A stretch of DNA of 64,000 bases from Puia sp. (GCA_031292515.1 JARLGZ010000104.1:1-64000), one strand, 5' to 3'; numbered from the stretch's first letter, positions 25,700-34,810 are shown. The notes: generated by a model not told the origin, from the letters alone. A program made the numbers and translations.

Positions 25700-26218
25700 T
25701 TACATAGCTTTTTTGATGGTTATCAGCCATTCGGCAAATTCGCGGAAGGCGCCATAGCCGCCCATGCGGGAACAGGTATAGTCGACAATCGCACTCACGT
25801 CCGGCATCGCATCCTTCGGACAGGCGCTGACGCCCGCCTTCTTCAGCACTTGCAGATCGTTTACATCGTCCCCGATATATGCGATCTCCTCCCAGCGAAG
25901 GCCTTTCGCCGCCAATATCTCCTCCAACCTGCCACTCTTGTCTTTTATATCAAGATGCAGCTCTTTGATGGAAAGTTTCTCAGCCCGGCGGACGACGGAA
26001 GGCGATGTCTCGCCGGTGACAAAACCAGTGTCGATCCCGGCTTCCTTGCGCAGACGCTCCACCCCCATCCCATCACGGATCGAAAACCGTTTCATCTCTT
26101 CCCCTCGCTCCGAATAATAGACGCCGTTGTCCGTCAGCACGCCGTCCACATCGGTCAGCAGCAGTTTGATTTTTTTTGCCTTTTCCTTCAAATCCCCGCC
26201 GGTCTCATTTTTTTTCAT
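25700..26218 (-). CDS. KdsC-like HAD phosphatase
   Basis: A 172-residue HAD family IIIA phosphatase like KdsC, which dephosphorylates Kdo 8-phosphate. Motif I is LLLTDVDGVLTDNGVYY (nucleophile Asp at about 20), motif II is FVTGETS, motif III the lysine in IKDKSGRLEEI, and motif IV is YIGDDVNDLQVL (about 115-126). In this operon it probably removes the phosphate from the condensation product of the NeuB-like enzyme, whose gene starts 33 nt downstream. Confidence 0.9.
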   Translation of the reverse strand: MKKNETGGDLKEKAKKIKLLLTDVDGVLTDNGVYYSERGEEMKRFSIRDGMGVERLRKEAGIDTGFVTGETSPSVVRRAEKLSIKELHLDIKDKSGRLEEILAAKGLRWEEIAYIGDDVNDLQVLKKAGVSACPKDAMPDVSAIVDYTCSRMGGYGAFREFAEWLITIKKAM

Positions 26219-26355
26219 CCGTCAATTTTTATGCTTTTATGTTTATGGCTCGAATCATTCCGCCCCGCTCATGCCCGTCCCGTCTGCAGCTCACGCCATT
26301 CTTGTCCCGGTCGTCGCCGTTCCATCCGCAGTACATGCCACTCCCTTTGATCTCT

Positions 26356-27162
26356 TCAGATGGCTGTCCATCCCCCGTCCACCACCAGGTTGGCGCCGGT
26401 CATATAGGCCGATGCCTCACTCGCCAGGAATACGATCGCCCCTTTGTAGTCGGAAGCGCTTGCCATCCTGCCCAGCGGGGTCTTTGCCGCATAGTTATTT
26501 TTGAAATAGACCGCCTGGTCGTTTTCGACCCCGCCCGGAGAAAGCGCGTTGACCCTCACATTCCTGCCACCCCAATACGAAGCCAGGAATCTGGTAAATC
26601 CGATGACGGCGGATTTGGTCACCGGATAGGCGGGCGATTTAAAAAAAACCTGGCTACCCGTCTCATCCCGGTAGATCGACTGATCCGGCGCCACGATCCC
26701 GTACGTAGAGGCAATATTGATGATACTGCCCGATCCCTGTTCCGCCATGACGGTCCCAAAGAACTGGGAACAAAGGAATACCCCGCTCACATTGACCTGC
26801 CAGGACTTGTTCCAAAGGTCCAACGGGTAGTGTTCGAACATGGACTGCCTGCCCGCCAGGAGGGGGTCTTCGAATTTATCGTTGATCGCGGCGTTGTTCA
26901 CAAGAATGTCTATACGCCCGTACTTTCCCAGGATCTTCTTCCTCGCGGCCTCCAGTGAGGTCGGGTCCGAGACATCCAGGCCGAGACCGAGATGATTGTC
27001 CCCTTCCAATTGTCTTGTAACCGCGGTGGCCGTTGTCTCGTCCAGGTCCGCCACGACCACCTGCGCGCCGGCTTCGGCCAGGGCCTCGCAATGCATTCTG
27101 CCCAACAGACCGCAGGCCCCGGTGACGATAGCTACCTTATTTTTTAGTGAGAAGAGGTCCAT
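26356..27162 (-). CDS. Short-chain dehydrogenase/reductase
   Basis: A 268-residue classical SDR: NAD(P)-binding TGACGLLGRMH (about 15-25), NNAA at about 88, catalytic Ser in NIASTYG, and YPVTK (Tyr and Lys, about 184-188). The acidic DLDE after the second strand suggests NAD rather than NADP. It lies between the class III aminotransferase and the KdsC-like gene, and likely oxidises or reduces a hydroxyl or keto group of the sugar that the aminotransferase then modifies. Substrate not deducible. Confidence 0.88.
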   Translation of the reverse strand: MDLFSLKNKVAIVTGACGLLGRMHCEALAEAGAQVVVADLDETTATAVTRQLEGDNHLGLGLDVSDPTSLEAARKKILGKYGRIDILVNNAAINDKFEDPLLAGRQSMFEHYPLDLWNKSWQVNVSGVFLCSQFFGTVMAEQGSGSIINIASTYGIVAPDQSIYRDETGSQVFFKSPAYPVTKSAVIGFTRFLASYWGGRNVRVNALSPGGVENDQAVYFKNNYAAKTPLGRMASASDYKGAIVFLASEASAYMTGANLVVDGGWTAI

Positions 27163-27172
27163 GCCTGTTATA

Positions 27173-27212
27173 TTTTCGGGACTTGTTTTGGATTTTCGGG
27201 ACTTGTTTTGGA
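27173..27212 (-). repeat. Perfect 20-bp tandem duplication before the SDR gene
   Basis: TCCAAAACAAGTCCCGAAAA (minus strand) occurs twice without a mismatch at 27212-27193 and 27192-27173, filling most of the 64-bp spacer between the aminotransferase stop and the SDR start. It belongs to a set of spacer arrays in this cluster and the sulfatase cluster. Confidence 0.9.
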
Positions 27213-27226
27213 ACCTGTTTTCGGTC

Positions 27227-28567
27227 TCATACTTTCGAGACCGGTTTCATATTGAAATTGTTCACCTTCCGGAATACCGCTTCGACGGGAGTGCCCCGCA
27301 ACCTGGCAGCGACTTCTTTGGCGGCGACGGCCTCTTTCAACAGCGGCAATACGGCGCGGTAAGCTTTCAGGGTATACTCGATGTCCTCATCGGAATGACT
27401 AAAGCTCATATTGTGAAACCCCGACCAGAGGATCCCTTTTTTTATCAGCTCCTGCTGAACGAAGGATTTCAGCTCCAGGGGATTTCCGGCAGAGGCATCG
27501 AAACTCACCAGGGTGCGGCAGTCATAACCGGTACAGCGGGTATATCCGTCGATCCCGAGCTCCGCGGCCAGGGCGTTGTAGCCGTCCTTCAGCCTCCTTC
27601 CCTTTTCGGCGAGATAAGCGGGCACCTGCTTCTCGGTCATCTCCCGGATCGTTGCCACCGCGGCTGCCAGGGACAGGGCTTCGCCTCCGAACGTGGTGAA
27701 GAAGAAGACTTCTTCCTTAAAAAGCTCCATGATCTCTTTTCTGCCGGTCAGCAGGGAGACAGGCATCCCATTCGCAAAGGCCTTGGAATAGCAGGCCAGA
27801 TCGGCCGTGACCCCAAAATATTCCTGGGCTCCCCCTACCGCAATCCGGAAACCTGTCCACATCTCATCGAAGATCAGCAGCGTACCGTTGGCCTGGCAAA
27901 CGGCCTTCAACTCCTCCAGAAAATTATTCCGGGGCGCTTCAAATACGAAAGGCTCGAGGATCACGCAGGCCGTGTCCTCATCCAATGCAGCTTTTAAGGA
28001 GGCGATATCATTGTATTCGAAGGTCGCGCTGAGTTCGCGTATCTCTTCCGGGATTCCGCTGCTACGGCTGGTCACGGAGATATACCAGTCATGCCAGCCA
28101 TGATAGCCGCAACACAAAATCTTTTTGCGACCCGTATAAGCCCGGGCGACACGTACGGCTGCACTCGTCACATCGGCCCCCGTCTTGCTGATACGAATCG
28201 ATTCCGCATTCGGAATAACCTGGTGGATGAGTTCGGCCAGTTCGACTTCCAGCTCGTGCATCATGGAAAAAGTGATCCCATCCTTTAGCTGTGCAAGGAT
28301 CGCTTCGTCGACCCGTGGATAACAGTAGCCCAACGATAAGGGGCCGATCGCCATGTTATAGTCCAGGAACTCGTTGCCATCGACATCCCATACATGAGAA
28401 CCCTGCCCTCTCTTCAGATACTTCGGCGCCACGCCGCCTATATATTGTCCCGGCCCTTTGGCAAGCGTCTGCGTCACCGGCGTCATAATCTCCGCTGCGC
28501 GGCGATATAGATCCTCTGATGCCGTGATGACCGGAAAATCCTCGTTGAATGCTACTCTGTTAGGCAT
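27227..28567 (-). CDS. Class III aminotransferase (glutamate-semialdehyde-aminomutase-like)
   Basis: A 446-residue PLP enzyme of fold type I. Visible are the DGNEFLDYNMAIGPLSLGY start of the core, the cofactor site GYHGWHDWY (about 157), LIFDEMWTGFR with the PLP aspartate (about 239), and the Schiff-base lysine in CYSKAFANGMP (about 270). It resembles GSA aminomutase relatives used in sugar and antibiotic pathways. In this operon it probably puts an amino group on a sugar aldehyde or ketone made by the transketolase and SDR steps. Confidence 0.88.
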   Translation of the reverse strand: MPNRVAFNEDFPVITASEDLYRRAAEIMTPVTQTLAKGPGQYIGGVAPKYLKRGQGSHVWDVDGNEFLDYNMAIGPLSLGYCYPRVDEAILAQLKDGITFSMMHELEVELAELIHQVIPNAESIRISKTGADVTSAAVRVARAYTGRKKILCCGYHGWHDWYISVTSRSSGIPEEIRELSATFEYNDIASLKAALDEDTACVILEPFVFEAPRNNFLEELKAVCQANGTLLIFDEMWTGFRIAVGGAQEYFGVTADLACYSKAFANGMPVSLLTGRKEIMELFKEEVFFFTTFGGEALSLAAAVATIREMTEKQVPAYLAEKGRRLKDGYNALAAELGIDGYTRCTGYDCRTLVSFDASAGNPLELKSFVQQELIKKGILWSGFHNMSFSHSDEDIEYTLKAYRAVLPLLKEAVAAKEVAARLRGTPVEAVFRKVNNFNMKPVSKV

Positions 28568-28632
28568 AGTTTATGGTTAAATTTTCTCAAAATATTCTAT
28601 ACGTCGCTGCCGGACACCCGGCTTCTCAGGCT

Positions 28633-29538
28633 CTATAAGAGCTCCGCCAGATCTCCGGCTATCGTTTCCGCCAGGCGTTCGGGTGTAAAGCCTTCCGTCT
28701 CCAGCACCTCATTCAGCATGCCCGCTTTGAACCAGCGCTCCTTCAGCCCCAATGACACCACTTCGGCAGAGACCCGGTGCTTCAAAAACGTTTCGGCAAC
28801 TATCGAGTACAACCCTCCTGTCTGCAGATGATCCTCTATGATAAAGATTCTGCCACCCGACTGTGCGCATCGCAGGATACAGGCCTCATCTACCGGTTTC
28901 AGCGAACGCATATTCACAAGCCCGACGGATAATCCCCGCTGTTCGAGCAGTTCCTTTGCCAGCAATGCATTCCCGAAGAGGAAGCCATAAACGAGGAGGG
29001 TGCAATCCGATCCTTCCGAGATGACCTCCGCCCGGCCGGGGTCGTAGTCACGGTGTGTATAAATGCCTTTTTTATGATTGATGCGGGTATAGGAAGGAGA
29101 CTCCGATGCCCAGATACCGGGCAGCATACGGAGCAGATCATCCTCATCTGCCGGACAGTAGACTTCCATCCCGGGTATTCCCCGCATAATCGACACGTCC
29201 TCTATGGACTGATGCGTAGGTCCATTGCCATCGGAGAGAAATCCGGGGATATACCCGCTCAATTTGACGGGCAAATGCGCAATCCCGATGTCGGTGCGGA
29301 TGAATTCAAAGGCCCGCATCGTCAGAAAAGGAGCCAGGGCGTGAATAATGGGTTTGCGCCCGCGTAATGCCAGACCGGCCGCCATCCCCACCATCGTCTG
29401 TTCGGTGATGCCCGTGTCGACGAAACGGTTTCCCAATATCTTTGGAAGCGTCCGCACCAGGGCCCTGTTCTCGGCCGTCATCACCACAATGCGTTCATCG
29501 GCTTTCGCCGTTTCGATCAACAATTCCTCGTACCCCAT
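28633..29538 (-). CDS. Transketolase-like protein, C-terminal subunit
   Basis: A 301-residue protein with the pyrimidine-binding domain (FVDTGITEQTMVGMAAGLALRG, about 38-60, with the activating glutamate) and the C-terminal transketolase domain (about 170-295, SLKPVDEACI and FIIEDHLQTGG). It pairs with the N-terminal subunit encoded just upstream to make a split transketolase. Split transketolases occur in sugar and secondary-metabolite clusters, where they move a two-carbon ketol unit between sugars. Confidence 0.92.
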   Translation of the reverse strand: MGYEELLIETAKADERIVVMTAENRALVRTLPKILGNRFVDTGITEQTMVGMAAGLALRGRKPIIHALAPFLTMRAFEFIRTDIGIAHLPVKLSGYIPGFLSDGNGPTHQSIEDVSIMRGIPGMEVYCPADEDDLLRMLPGIWASESPSYTRINHKKGIYTHRDYDPGRAEVISEGSDCTLLVYGFLFGNALLAKELLEQRGLSVGLVNMRSLKPVDEACILRCAQSGGRIFIIEDHLQTGGLYSIVAETFLKHRVSAEVVSLGLKERWFKAGMLNEVLETEGFTPERLAETIAGDLAELL

Positions 29539-29586
29539 TTTTTTCTGTTTATCCCTTAATTCAATCTTTACCGTCCCAAATTTTCA

Positions 29587-29607
29587 CTCACTACTCACTA
29601 CTCACTA
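29587..29607 (-). repeat. Heptamer repeat (TAGTGAG x3) at a stop codon
   Basis: Three exact copies of TAGTGAG (minus strand) run from 29607 to 29587. The first TAG is the stop codon of the transketolase N subunit, so the array forms the start of the spacer before the C subunit gene. Confidence 0.85.
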
Positions 29608-30537
29608 CCTCACCACCAGCGTCTCCGATTCGATCCGCGCATGAACATTGCCATGAAGCTCCTCCAGCAATTCCCGTATTTCCGCATCGGAAAAGGCGCA
29701 GAACCATCTGTCGGCGCGCGCTTCGATACTGGGAAGCCCCCTTCCCCTCACCGTGTCTGCAATGATGATATTCACTTTTCCCTTTTGCATCGGCAGTTCT
29801 TCAAAAGCGGCCCCCAACGCTTCGAAGTCATGCCCGTCGATCCTGCGGACAGCGCATCCGAAGGCCCTGAACTTGTCCTCCAGCGGTTCCAGCGGCACCA
29901 GTTCCTCGGTCCTGATATTCGCCTGGAATTGATTGCGGTCTACTACCAGGGTGAGGTTATCGAGTCCGTAGGCGTTCGCCACCAGCAGGGTCTCCCAGAC
30001 GCTCCCTTCATTCAGTTCTCCGTCTCCTGTGATGACGACGACCCGGTTGTCTCCTCCACCGATCCTGCAATCCAGCGCGACGCCGCTTGCTACCGCCGGG
30101 AGATGGCCCAGCGAGCCTGAATGGAACTCCACACCGGGTATATTCGTATTCGGATGCCAGTAAATGGAATCGCGGGTTGAAAGATGATTTTTAAGGCGGT
30201 CCTTGTCCAGCCATCCCATTTCCACCAACGTCCCATACAAGGCAGGCACATCGTGCCCCTTCGACAAAAAGAGGTAGTCTCTGCCGGGGTTTTTACGCCG
30301 GGAAATACTTTTCTCATCCACGCCCGCCGGGTTCCCGCCCCTCTCTTTTCCCGGTCTCAGGAATTCGGCATACAGATAGACCATGATTTCGACGCAGGAC
30401 AACGATGCGCCTATAAAACAGCCGCCGCCTGCCGAAAGACGGATAATATGTTCCCTGACCTTCAATGCGATCGACTTCAGCGCCTCCGGGGAAGATGTCT
30501 CAGTGGAAATCCCGCGACCAGTTTCGTTTTTGTCCAT
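29605..30537 (-). CDS. Transketolase-like protein, N-terminal subunit
   Basis: A 310-residue thiamine-diphosphate-binding subunit. The TPP motif is clear: VVITGDGELNEGSVWETLL followed by VVDRNQFQ (about 168-205). Other family marks are FLSKGHDVPALY (about 100) and GSLGHLPAVASGVAL. With the downstream C subunit it would form a complete enzyme. Its presence between a cytidylyltransferase and an aminotransferase, rather than with central carbon genes, points to a dedicated biosynthetic role. Confidence 0.92.
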   Translation of the reverse strand: MDKNETGRGISTETSSPEALKSIALKVREHIIRLSAGGGCFIGASLSCVEIMVYLYAEFLRPGKERGGNPAGVDEKSISRRKNPGRDYLFLSKGHDVPALYGTLVEMGWLDKDRLKNHLSTRDSIYWHPNTNIPGVEFHSGSLGHLPAVASGVALDCRIGGGDNRVVVITGDGELNEGSVWETLLVANAYGLDNLTLVVDRNQFQANIRTEELVPLEPLEDKFRAFGCAVRRIDGHDFEALGAAFEELPMQKGKVNIIIADTVRGRGLPSIEARADRWFCAFSDAEIRELLEELHGNVHARIESETLVVR

Positions 30538-30567
30538 AGTATATTTTGACTTGTACCCTCATTGATT

Positions 30568-30684
30568 TTTCCTCACTTTCAAACTTTCGCCGCTTGCGAC
30601 TTTCCTCACTCTCAAGCATTCCTGACTCTCAAACTTTCCTCACTTGCGACTTTCCCCGCTATCAAACTTTCCTCACGCTCAAAG
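30568..30684 (-). repeat. Array of seven 16-17-nt repeats before the transketolase genes
   Basis: Seven units fill the spacer and overlap the last 6 bp of the cytidylyltransferase gene. Five follow GTTTGAgAGTGAGGAAA (17 nt) and two follow GTCGCAAGTGAGGAAA (16 nt). The boundaries are 30568, 30585, 30601, 30618, 30635, 30651, 30668. Each unit carries a GAGG Shine-Dalgarno-like block, and most contain the start-stop string GTG-AGG-AAA-GTT-TGA. Confidence 0.85.
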
Positions 30685-31503
30685 CCCTCTCTCTAAAATC
30701 TTCGTTTTATCGGCCGTAATCGTTTTTAACTCATCGAGATGTTTTCGATACCAGTTTACACCCGCCCATTGGTGATTGATCAGGAACAGATCCGGTCTTT
30801 CCTCCAAAAGCCTCAGGATATCCTCTAAACCGAAAAGCGGGTTGACGGGGTACAGTGCTTCGAATACCGAGCGGATAAATGCATAGTCTTCCTCGTAGTC
30901 GATCGTGAAACGATGGTGCATCGACAGGTCATCCCCTCCCTCCATCCCTATATTGCCGATCCTGAATTCCGCAGGACGCTCCCACAGGTAAGGGGTCGTA
31001 TGTTCCCGCTCGAAAGGCCGCGTGGCATTCTTCCACGCCCGCTCCAGGGCCGAAAAGCTCATCACCTCCACATCATTCCCATCGGGATAGGTGGCCGGGT
31101 GAAGATTGCTGACATAGTCATATTCACCTTCCCGCTCCAGGTAGTGCCCGATCACCCGATCGATGACGACCGGGTCGATGAGGGGGCAATCGCTGGGGAT
31201 TTTGACGACGATAGTAGCTTCATACCGGCAGGCGGCCCGGTAATGCCTGTCCAATACGTCGAGGGGCTCCCCGGGAAAACAGTCCAGCCCATATTGCCCG
31301 CAAATCTCCCGGACCCTGTCGTCTGCCTTTTCGTGAGTCGTGGCTACGACCAGGCTTCCATAAAGCCGCGAGGCCTGGATGCGTTCCGCTTGTCTTACGA
31401 AGAGAGGTCTTCCCAGCAAGGGCCTTAAGACCTTATCAGGCAATCGCGAAGAACCCCTTCGTGTCTGCATGATGGTCAATATGGAATGTCTTGTTCCGTT
31501 CAT
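30679..31503 (-). CDS. SpsF-like cytidylyltransferase
   Basis: A nucleotidyltransferase of about 274 residues from the ATG at 31503, which overlaps the upstream glycosyltransferase stop as ATGA. The N-terminus has the CMP-sugar synthetase pattern, IMQTRRGSSRLPDKVLRPLLGRPL (about 9-32), with PSDCPLIDPVVIDRV (about 110). SpsF and acylneuraminate cytidylyltransferases activate 3-deoxy-ulosonic acids as CMP sugars. It fits as the activation step after the NeuB-like synthase and KdsC-like phosphatase. The longer frame from 31587 lies inside the upstream gene and is not favoured. Confidence 0.85.
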   Translation of the reverse strand: MNGTRHSILTIMQTRRGSSRLPDKVLRPLLGRPLFVRQAERIQASRLYGSLVVATTHEKADDRVREICGQYGLDCFPGEPLDVLDRHYRAACRYEATIVVKIPSDCPLIDPVVIDRVIGHYLEREGEYDYVSNLHPATYPDGNDVEVMSFSALERAWKNATRPFEREHTTPYLWERPAEFRIGNIGMEGGDDLSMHHRFTIDYEEDYAFIRSVFEALYPVNPLFGLEDILRLLEERPDLFLINHQWAGVNWYRKHLDELKTITADKTKILERGL

Positions 31504-32531
31504 CCGGCCGCATATTTTAACACAGGCAATGAATAATCCAGCAGGAACTCCTCGCCGTTGCCGGCGAAATCGATATAACGACGGCATATATCGGCGATTT
31601 GATCGGCCGAAGAGCCTCCGTTCTGTATGGGCGCCAGCTTTTTCAGCTTATCCACGTCGAAATAGGAATGTACTTTTTTTCCGAGGGCGATCCCTATATA
31701 AACGACCGTAGAGTATTGGGTGATCAGTTCTTCACAGTTGGCGATCATGTGCTCCGTATTTCCCTCGGTGTAGATCAGGGTCCCGGAAGGCGTCCAGTTC
31801 TTTATCTCGGCGACCGCCCGCTCTTTTTGTTCGTTGGGATGTAATTTAAAAAGCAGGGGCCTTCCTCCGGCGATCTGTACGCAACGCCCGATAAATTGTT
31901 CCCTGTCATCCTTACGGAACGTCTCCCGGATATCCGAAGTGGCTACCATGACATACCCCGAACGGGGAAAGTCGTTTTTCAGCAACGATTCCGCGTTATC
32001 GTAATTGGGTATACCGGTTACAATTATACGCGATGAATCCGTCCCGAGAGCGGCAAACTGCTCCTTGTATCCTTGTGAAGCCGCGCAGTAGATATCGCAT
32101 TTATTGCTTGCCCCGTTAAAAGCTGTGTTCATAGCCATATAAGCCGGTAACCCGATGGCGCGGGAGAATTTCGCCCATGGAGTAACAGGATCCGTCATTC
32201 CTTCCTGTACCCAGATCGTCTTGCCGGCCCGCAACTCCCTGGTGACCAGGAGGTCGGTACAGAGGATGACGAGATCATACTCATGACGATAGACCGATCG
32301 GGCATAATCGTTACGCAGCCAGTTCCTTCGCAAATAGAGGTCGCCCCGCTTCCTGAATTCTCCGGAAAGGATGGTATGATCAAGCAGACCGGTCTTTACA
32401 ACAGCCTTGATAACGGGATGAGTGCTGTATAGCTGACTAAAGAAGCACTCGAAGTCAGGGAGCCTCGATGCAATCTGGTGCATCTGGCTGGTCTGGTTTG
32501 GCGAACCGATTATAAAAAGTATCTTCTTCAC
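31500..32531 (-). CDS. GT-B-like glycosyltransferase
   Basis: A 343-residue protein with two Rossmann-like halves: MKKILFIIGSPNQTSQMHQI at the N-terminus and a second half with RPLLFKLHPNEQKER (about 225-240) and a late SSADQIADIC segment. The KLHPNE string recalls the HP motif of CMP-Kdo and capsule transferases of the GT-B fold and of CDP-glycerol transferases. It is translationally coupled (ATGA) to the cytidylyltransferase, so it may transfer the CMP sugar made by this operon. Family placement is tentative. Confidence 0.6.
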   Translation of the reverse strand: MKKILFIIGSPNQTSQMHQIASRLPDFECFFSQLYSTHPVIKAVVKTGLLDHTILSGEFRKRGDLYLRRNWLRNDYARSVYRHEYDLVILCTDLLVTRELRAGKTIWVQEGMTDPVTPWAKFSRAIGLPAYMAMNTAFNGASNKCDIYCAASQGYKEQFAALGTDSSRIIVTGIPNYDNAESLLKNDFPRSGYVMVATSDIRETFRKDDREQFIGRCVQIAGGRPLLFKLHPNEQKERAVAEIKNWTPSGTLIYTEGNTEHMIANCEELITQYSTVVYIGIALGKKVHSYFDVDKLKKLAPIQNGGSSADQIADICRRYIDFAGNGEEFLLDYSLPVLKYAAG

Positions 32532-32618
32532 AAGAATAACAGTACCGGATAAAAAGCCTGAGCAAAAAAGACTACCGTTATTACAAAGTATTGGAGGAGA
32601 AATACCGATCCCTGTGAT

Positions 32619-32662
32619 CAGCTCTGTCCAACCCTTGTAATTTCAATAGGTTAACAGAGCTG
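32619..32662. repeat. Inverted repeat upstream of the sugar operon
   Basis: CAGCTCTGT at 32619-32627 is exactly matched by ACAGAGCTG at 32654-32662, with a 26-nt loop. It lies in the 205-bp spacer upstream of the glycosyltransferase. It may be an operator or leader structure. No convincing -33/-7 pair was found beside it. Confidence 0.5.
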
Positions 32663-32736
32663 CAAGTTTGCATATAAATTATAAATCCTGAACGGGGATT
32701 TCGAAAGGTTACAATAAGTTAATATTAGCCGGCCGA

Positions 32737-34131
32737 TCATTTTTCGTCCTGGAGACAGTAGATACCGGCCTCGCATGCGTTGGCAGCAATGACTTTGGCC
32801 CTGTGCTTATCGGGGTAATAGTAATCCAGGGTCTCTGCGCGCAGGCTCTCCCGCTCAAAGCCGGCCTGGCCGTAACGATAGTTATTCGAATAGGCATAGA
32901 CCATTCCGCAGAAGAGGATGATGACGGTCCATAGAATGTTTTTTTCCATCAGCTTCCTGAAGGCAAGGAGGAATACGATGGCGGCCAGCAGGTGCGGATA
33001 GATCAGGTATCTGCTTGCATAAAATATCTGTGTCGAGCTCCTGATCAGCGCGACTAACCCTTCGGTGACGACCACGAATCCCAACAGGCAAAGAAGAGGC
33101 AACAGATGCTTGCTGAAGAGCGCCTTGTTTCCATAAGGCAGGCAGAGGAACAAAAGGACCACAACCCCTATCCCATAGAAGAGGCTGTATTCCGGGAAAT
33201 GGAAATGAGCGCCGGTCATCTGAAAGAAATAGGGAACGGCGGTCGAAAGGGCGATGACCTGTTTGGGACCCGCCACCGGAGCCGGCGAAACATAATGGTA
33301 GAAATACAGGGGGGAGAAGATGAGAAGAACGGTAAAGCTCGTGGCGATCTTCCATTTGTCTTTCGAAAACAGCGTAAATATGGCCACCAGGAGGGCGCCG
33401 GGGATGCCGTTGCCACTCGAAAAGATACAGAGGAACTGGAAAATCGCGGCCGGGATGAGCCACTTCCGCTGCTCCAGGCTATAGAAATACAGGGTGAGCA
33501 GGAACAGCATCACGATGCCGAAATTCTGCAGGCTCGTCATGGAGACGGCGCCGTTCTCGTAGCTGCTCGGGTCAAAGATGCATAAGCCCCACACAAATGC
33601 GATAAAATTCCAGTATTTAGGGATCCATCGGCGGATAAAGTGAACGGAGACCAGGAAGATCACAATCAACTGCAGGTCGCCGATAAAAATAAGATTTCGG
33701 AAGTTAGCCTTCCCCGTTAGAGTATAATAAAATACCGTTAGCAGCCGGGTCGAGAGGATACGGTGTTCGTTATGCTGCCGGAAAAGAAGAGCGGCCTTTT
33801 CAAAAAAGGAATGTGCATGGCTGAAATCCGTCAGGAAGACCAGGATGGCGTCATAATCATCTTTGATAGGCGCGTTGGCGGCATATTGGCCGACGAGCAT
33901 AAAATAAAAAAGAGCAGGAATAAAAACCCATGCGTTAAGCAGGTAATGGGCTCCCCTGAATGGCAGGGATAATGATTTGCCTGACCCGGCAGCGGCCTCT
34001 TGCTTCGTGATCACGGTTTTGTCCTTCTTAATCGTGGTCTTGTCCTTTTCAACCACAGCCCTGTCCTTGTTATTCGAAGGGTTCGACTTGCCTTGTTTGT
34101 CTTTCTGTGTTTTTTTCTGAGTCGACGGCAT
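32737..34131 (-). CDS. Polytopic membrane protein, GT-C-like
   Basis: A 464-residue protein with a lysine-rich cytoplasmic N-terminus (about 1-50) and about ten to eleven hydrophobic helices. After the first helix come APIKDDYDAILVFL and QHNEHRILSTRLL, acidic and basic loop motifs like those in GT-C lipid-sugar-dependent glycosyltransferases. I do not recognise an exact family. It lies upstream of the sugar operon on the same strand, 205 bp away, so it may decorate or assemble the same glycan. Assignment is by general appearance. Confidence 0.5.
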   Translation of the reverse strand: MPSTQKKTQKDKQGKSNPSNNKDRAVVEKDKTTIKKDKTVITKQEAAAGSGKSLSLPFRGAHYLLNAWVFIPALFYFMLVGQYAANAPIKDDYDAILVFLTDFSHAHSFFEKAALLFRQHNEHRILSTRLLTVFYYTLTGKANFRNLIFIGDLQLIVIFLVSVHFIRRWIPKYWNFIAFVWGLCIFDPSSYENGAVSMTSLQNFGIVMLFLLTLYFYSLEQRKWLIPAAIFQFLCIFSSGNGIPGALLVAIFTLFSKDKWKIATSFTVLLIFSPLYFYHYVSPAPVAGPKQVIALSTAVPYFFQMTGAHFHFPEYSLFYGIGVVVLLFLCLPYGNKALFSKHLLPLLCLLGFVVVTEGLVALIRSSTQIFYASRYLIYPHLLAAIVFLLAFRKLMEKNILWTVIILFCGMVYAYSNNYRYGQAGFERESLRAETLDYYYPDKHRAKVIAANACEAGIYCLQDEK

Positions 34132-34296
34132 ATTAAATTTATTCGAAATATTCGCAATGGGCCGACCCGAAGATAAAATAAATTATCTTTCCGTCATCCA
34201 TTTCGCCGTTTCGGGCAACCGATTACCGGCCCGGGAATACCGGGAAGTCATGGTCGCCTGTTATGAAGCGAATATTTGCCATTCGCAGGTTGCCTT

Positions 34297-34740
34297 TTAC
34301 TCGGCAGGCGTGTCCCGGTCGGCGAACCATTTAAACGACCAATAGCCGTTGCCGACAACCAGGAATAGGATCAAGAGCAGCAGGACCAGGATGGAGAGCG
34401 ATAGCTCGGAAAAGGGACGAAAGACTTCTCCCGAATTGATAAGGAAGACGGCTCCCAGCAAGATAGGTATCTGGATCAGGCAGGCAAAGCGGGTGAGCAT
34501 GCCTAACACCAGCAATACGCCACCCAGCAGGTGCGCAAAGGCGATGTAATTGCTGATCATGACCAGCGAAAAGGAGCCAAAGGAGGATTTACGGGTCATC
34601 AGGTTGAGCATTTCACCCATGTTGTTGAGGAACTCCACGCCTTTGTAGCAGAGAAAGACGCCAAGTCCCACACGTATGATATCCAGCCATTTGGGGTGAT
34701 GTGTGTCGCCCCAATGTTCGACGCGTTGAACGATATTCAT
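34297..34740 (-). CDS. DoxX-family membrane protein
   Basis: A 147-residue protein with four membrane helices. DoxX marks are IIRVGLGVFLCYKGVEFL (about 20-37), the central AHLLGGVLLVLGMLTRFACL, and LINSGEVF. DoxX proteins are linked in various species to quinone, thiosulfate or redox functions, with no clear role in most. It is transcribed with no obvious partner; the 165 bp to the next gene show nothing. Confidence 0.85.
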   Translation of the reverse strand: MNIVQRVEHWGDTHHPKWLDIIRVGLGVFLCYKGVEFLNNMGEMLNLMTRKSSFGSFSLVMISNYIAFAHLLGGVLLVLGMLTRFACLIQIPILLGAVFLINSGEVFRPFSELSLSILVLLLLILFLVVGNGYWSFKWFADRDTPAE

Positions 34741-34810
34741 ATGCCAAAATTTTGGTGAAGAAATTCGACCTGTCCGACAAGAGAAAGAACCTCACTAAAT
34801 ATACAAAAAT

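Noticed and set aside
26996-27997. Plus-strand frame opposite the SDR and aminotransferase genes
   Set aside because: It spans two well-supported minus-strand genes and their spacer; low-complexity shadow translation.
30568-30684. CRISPR array
   Set aside because: Units are directly adjacent without spacers and only 16-17 nt long; no cas genes occur in the window.
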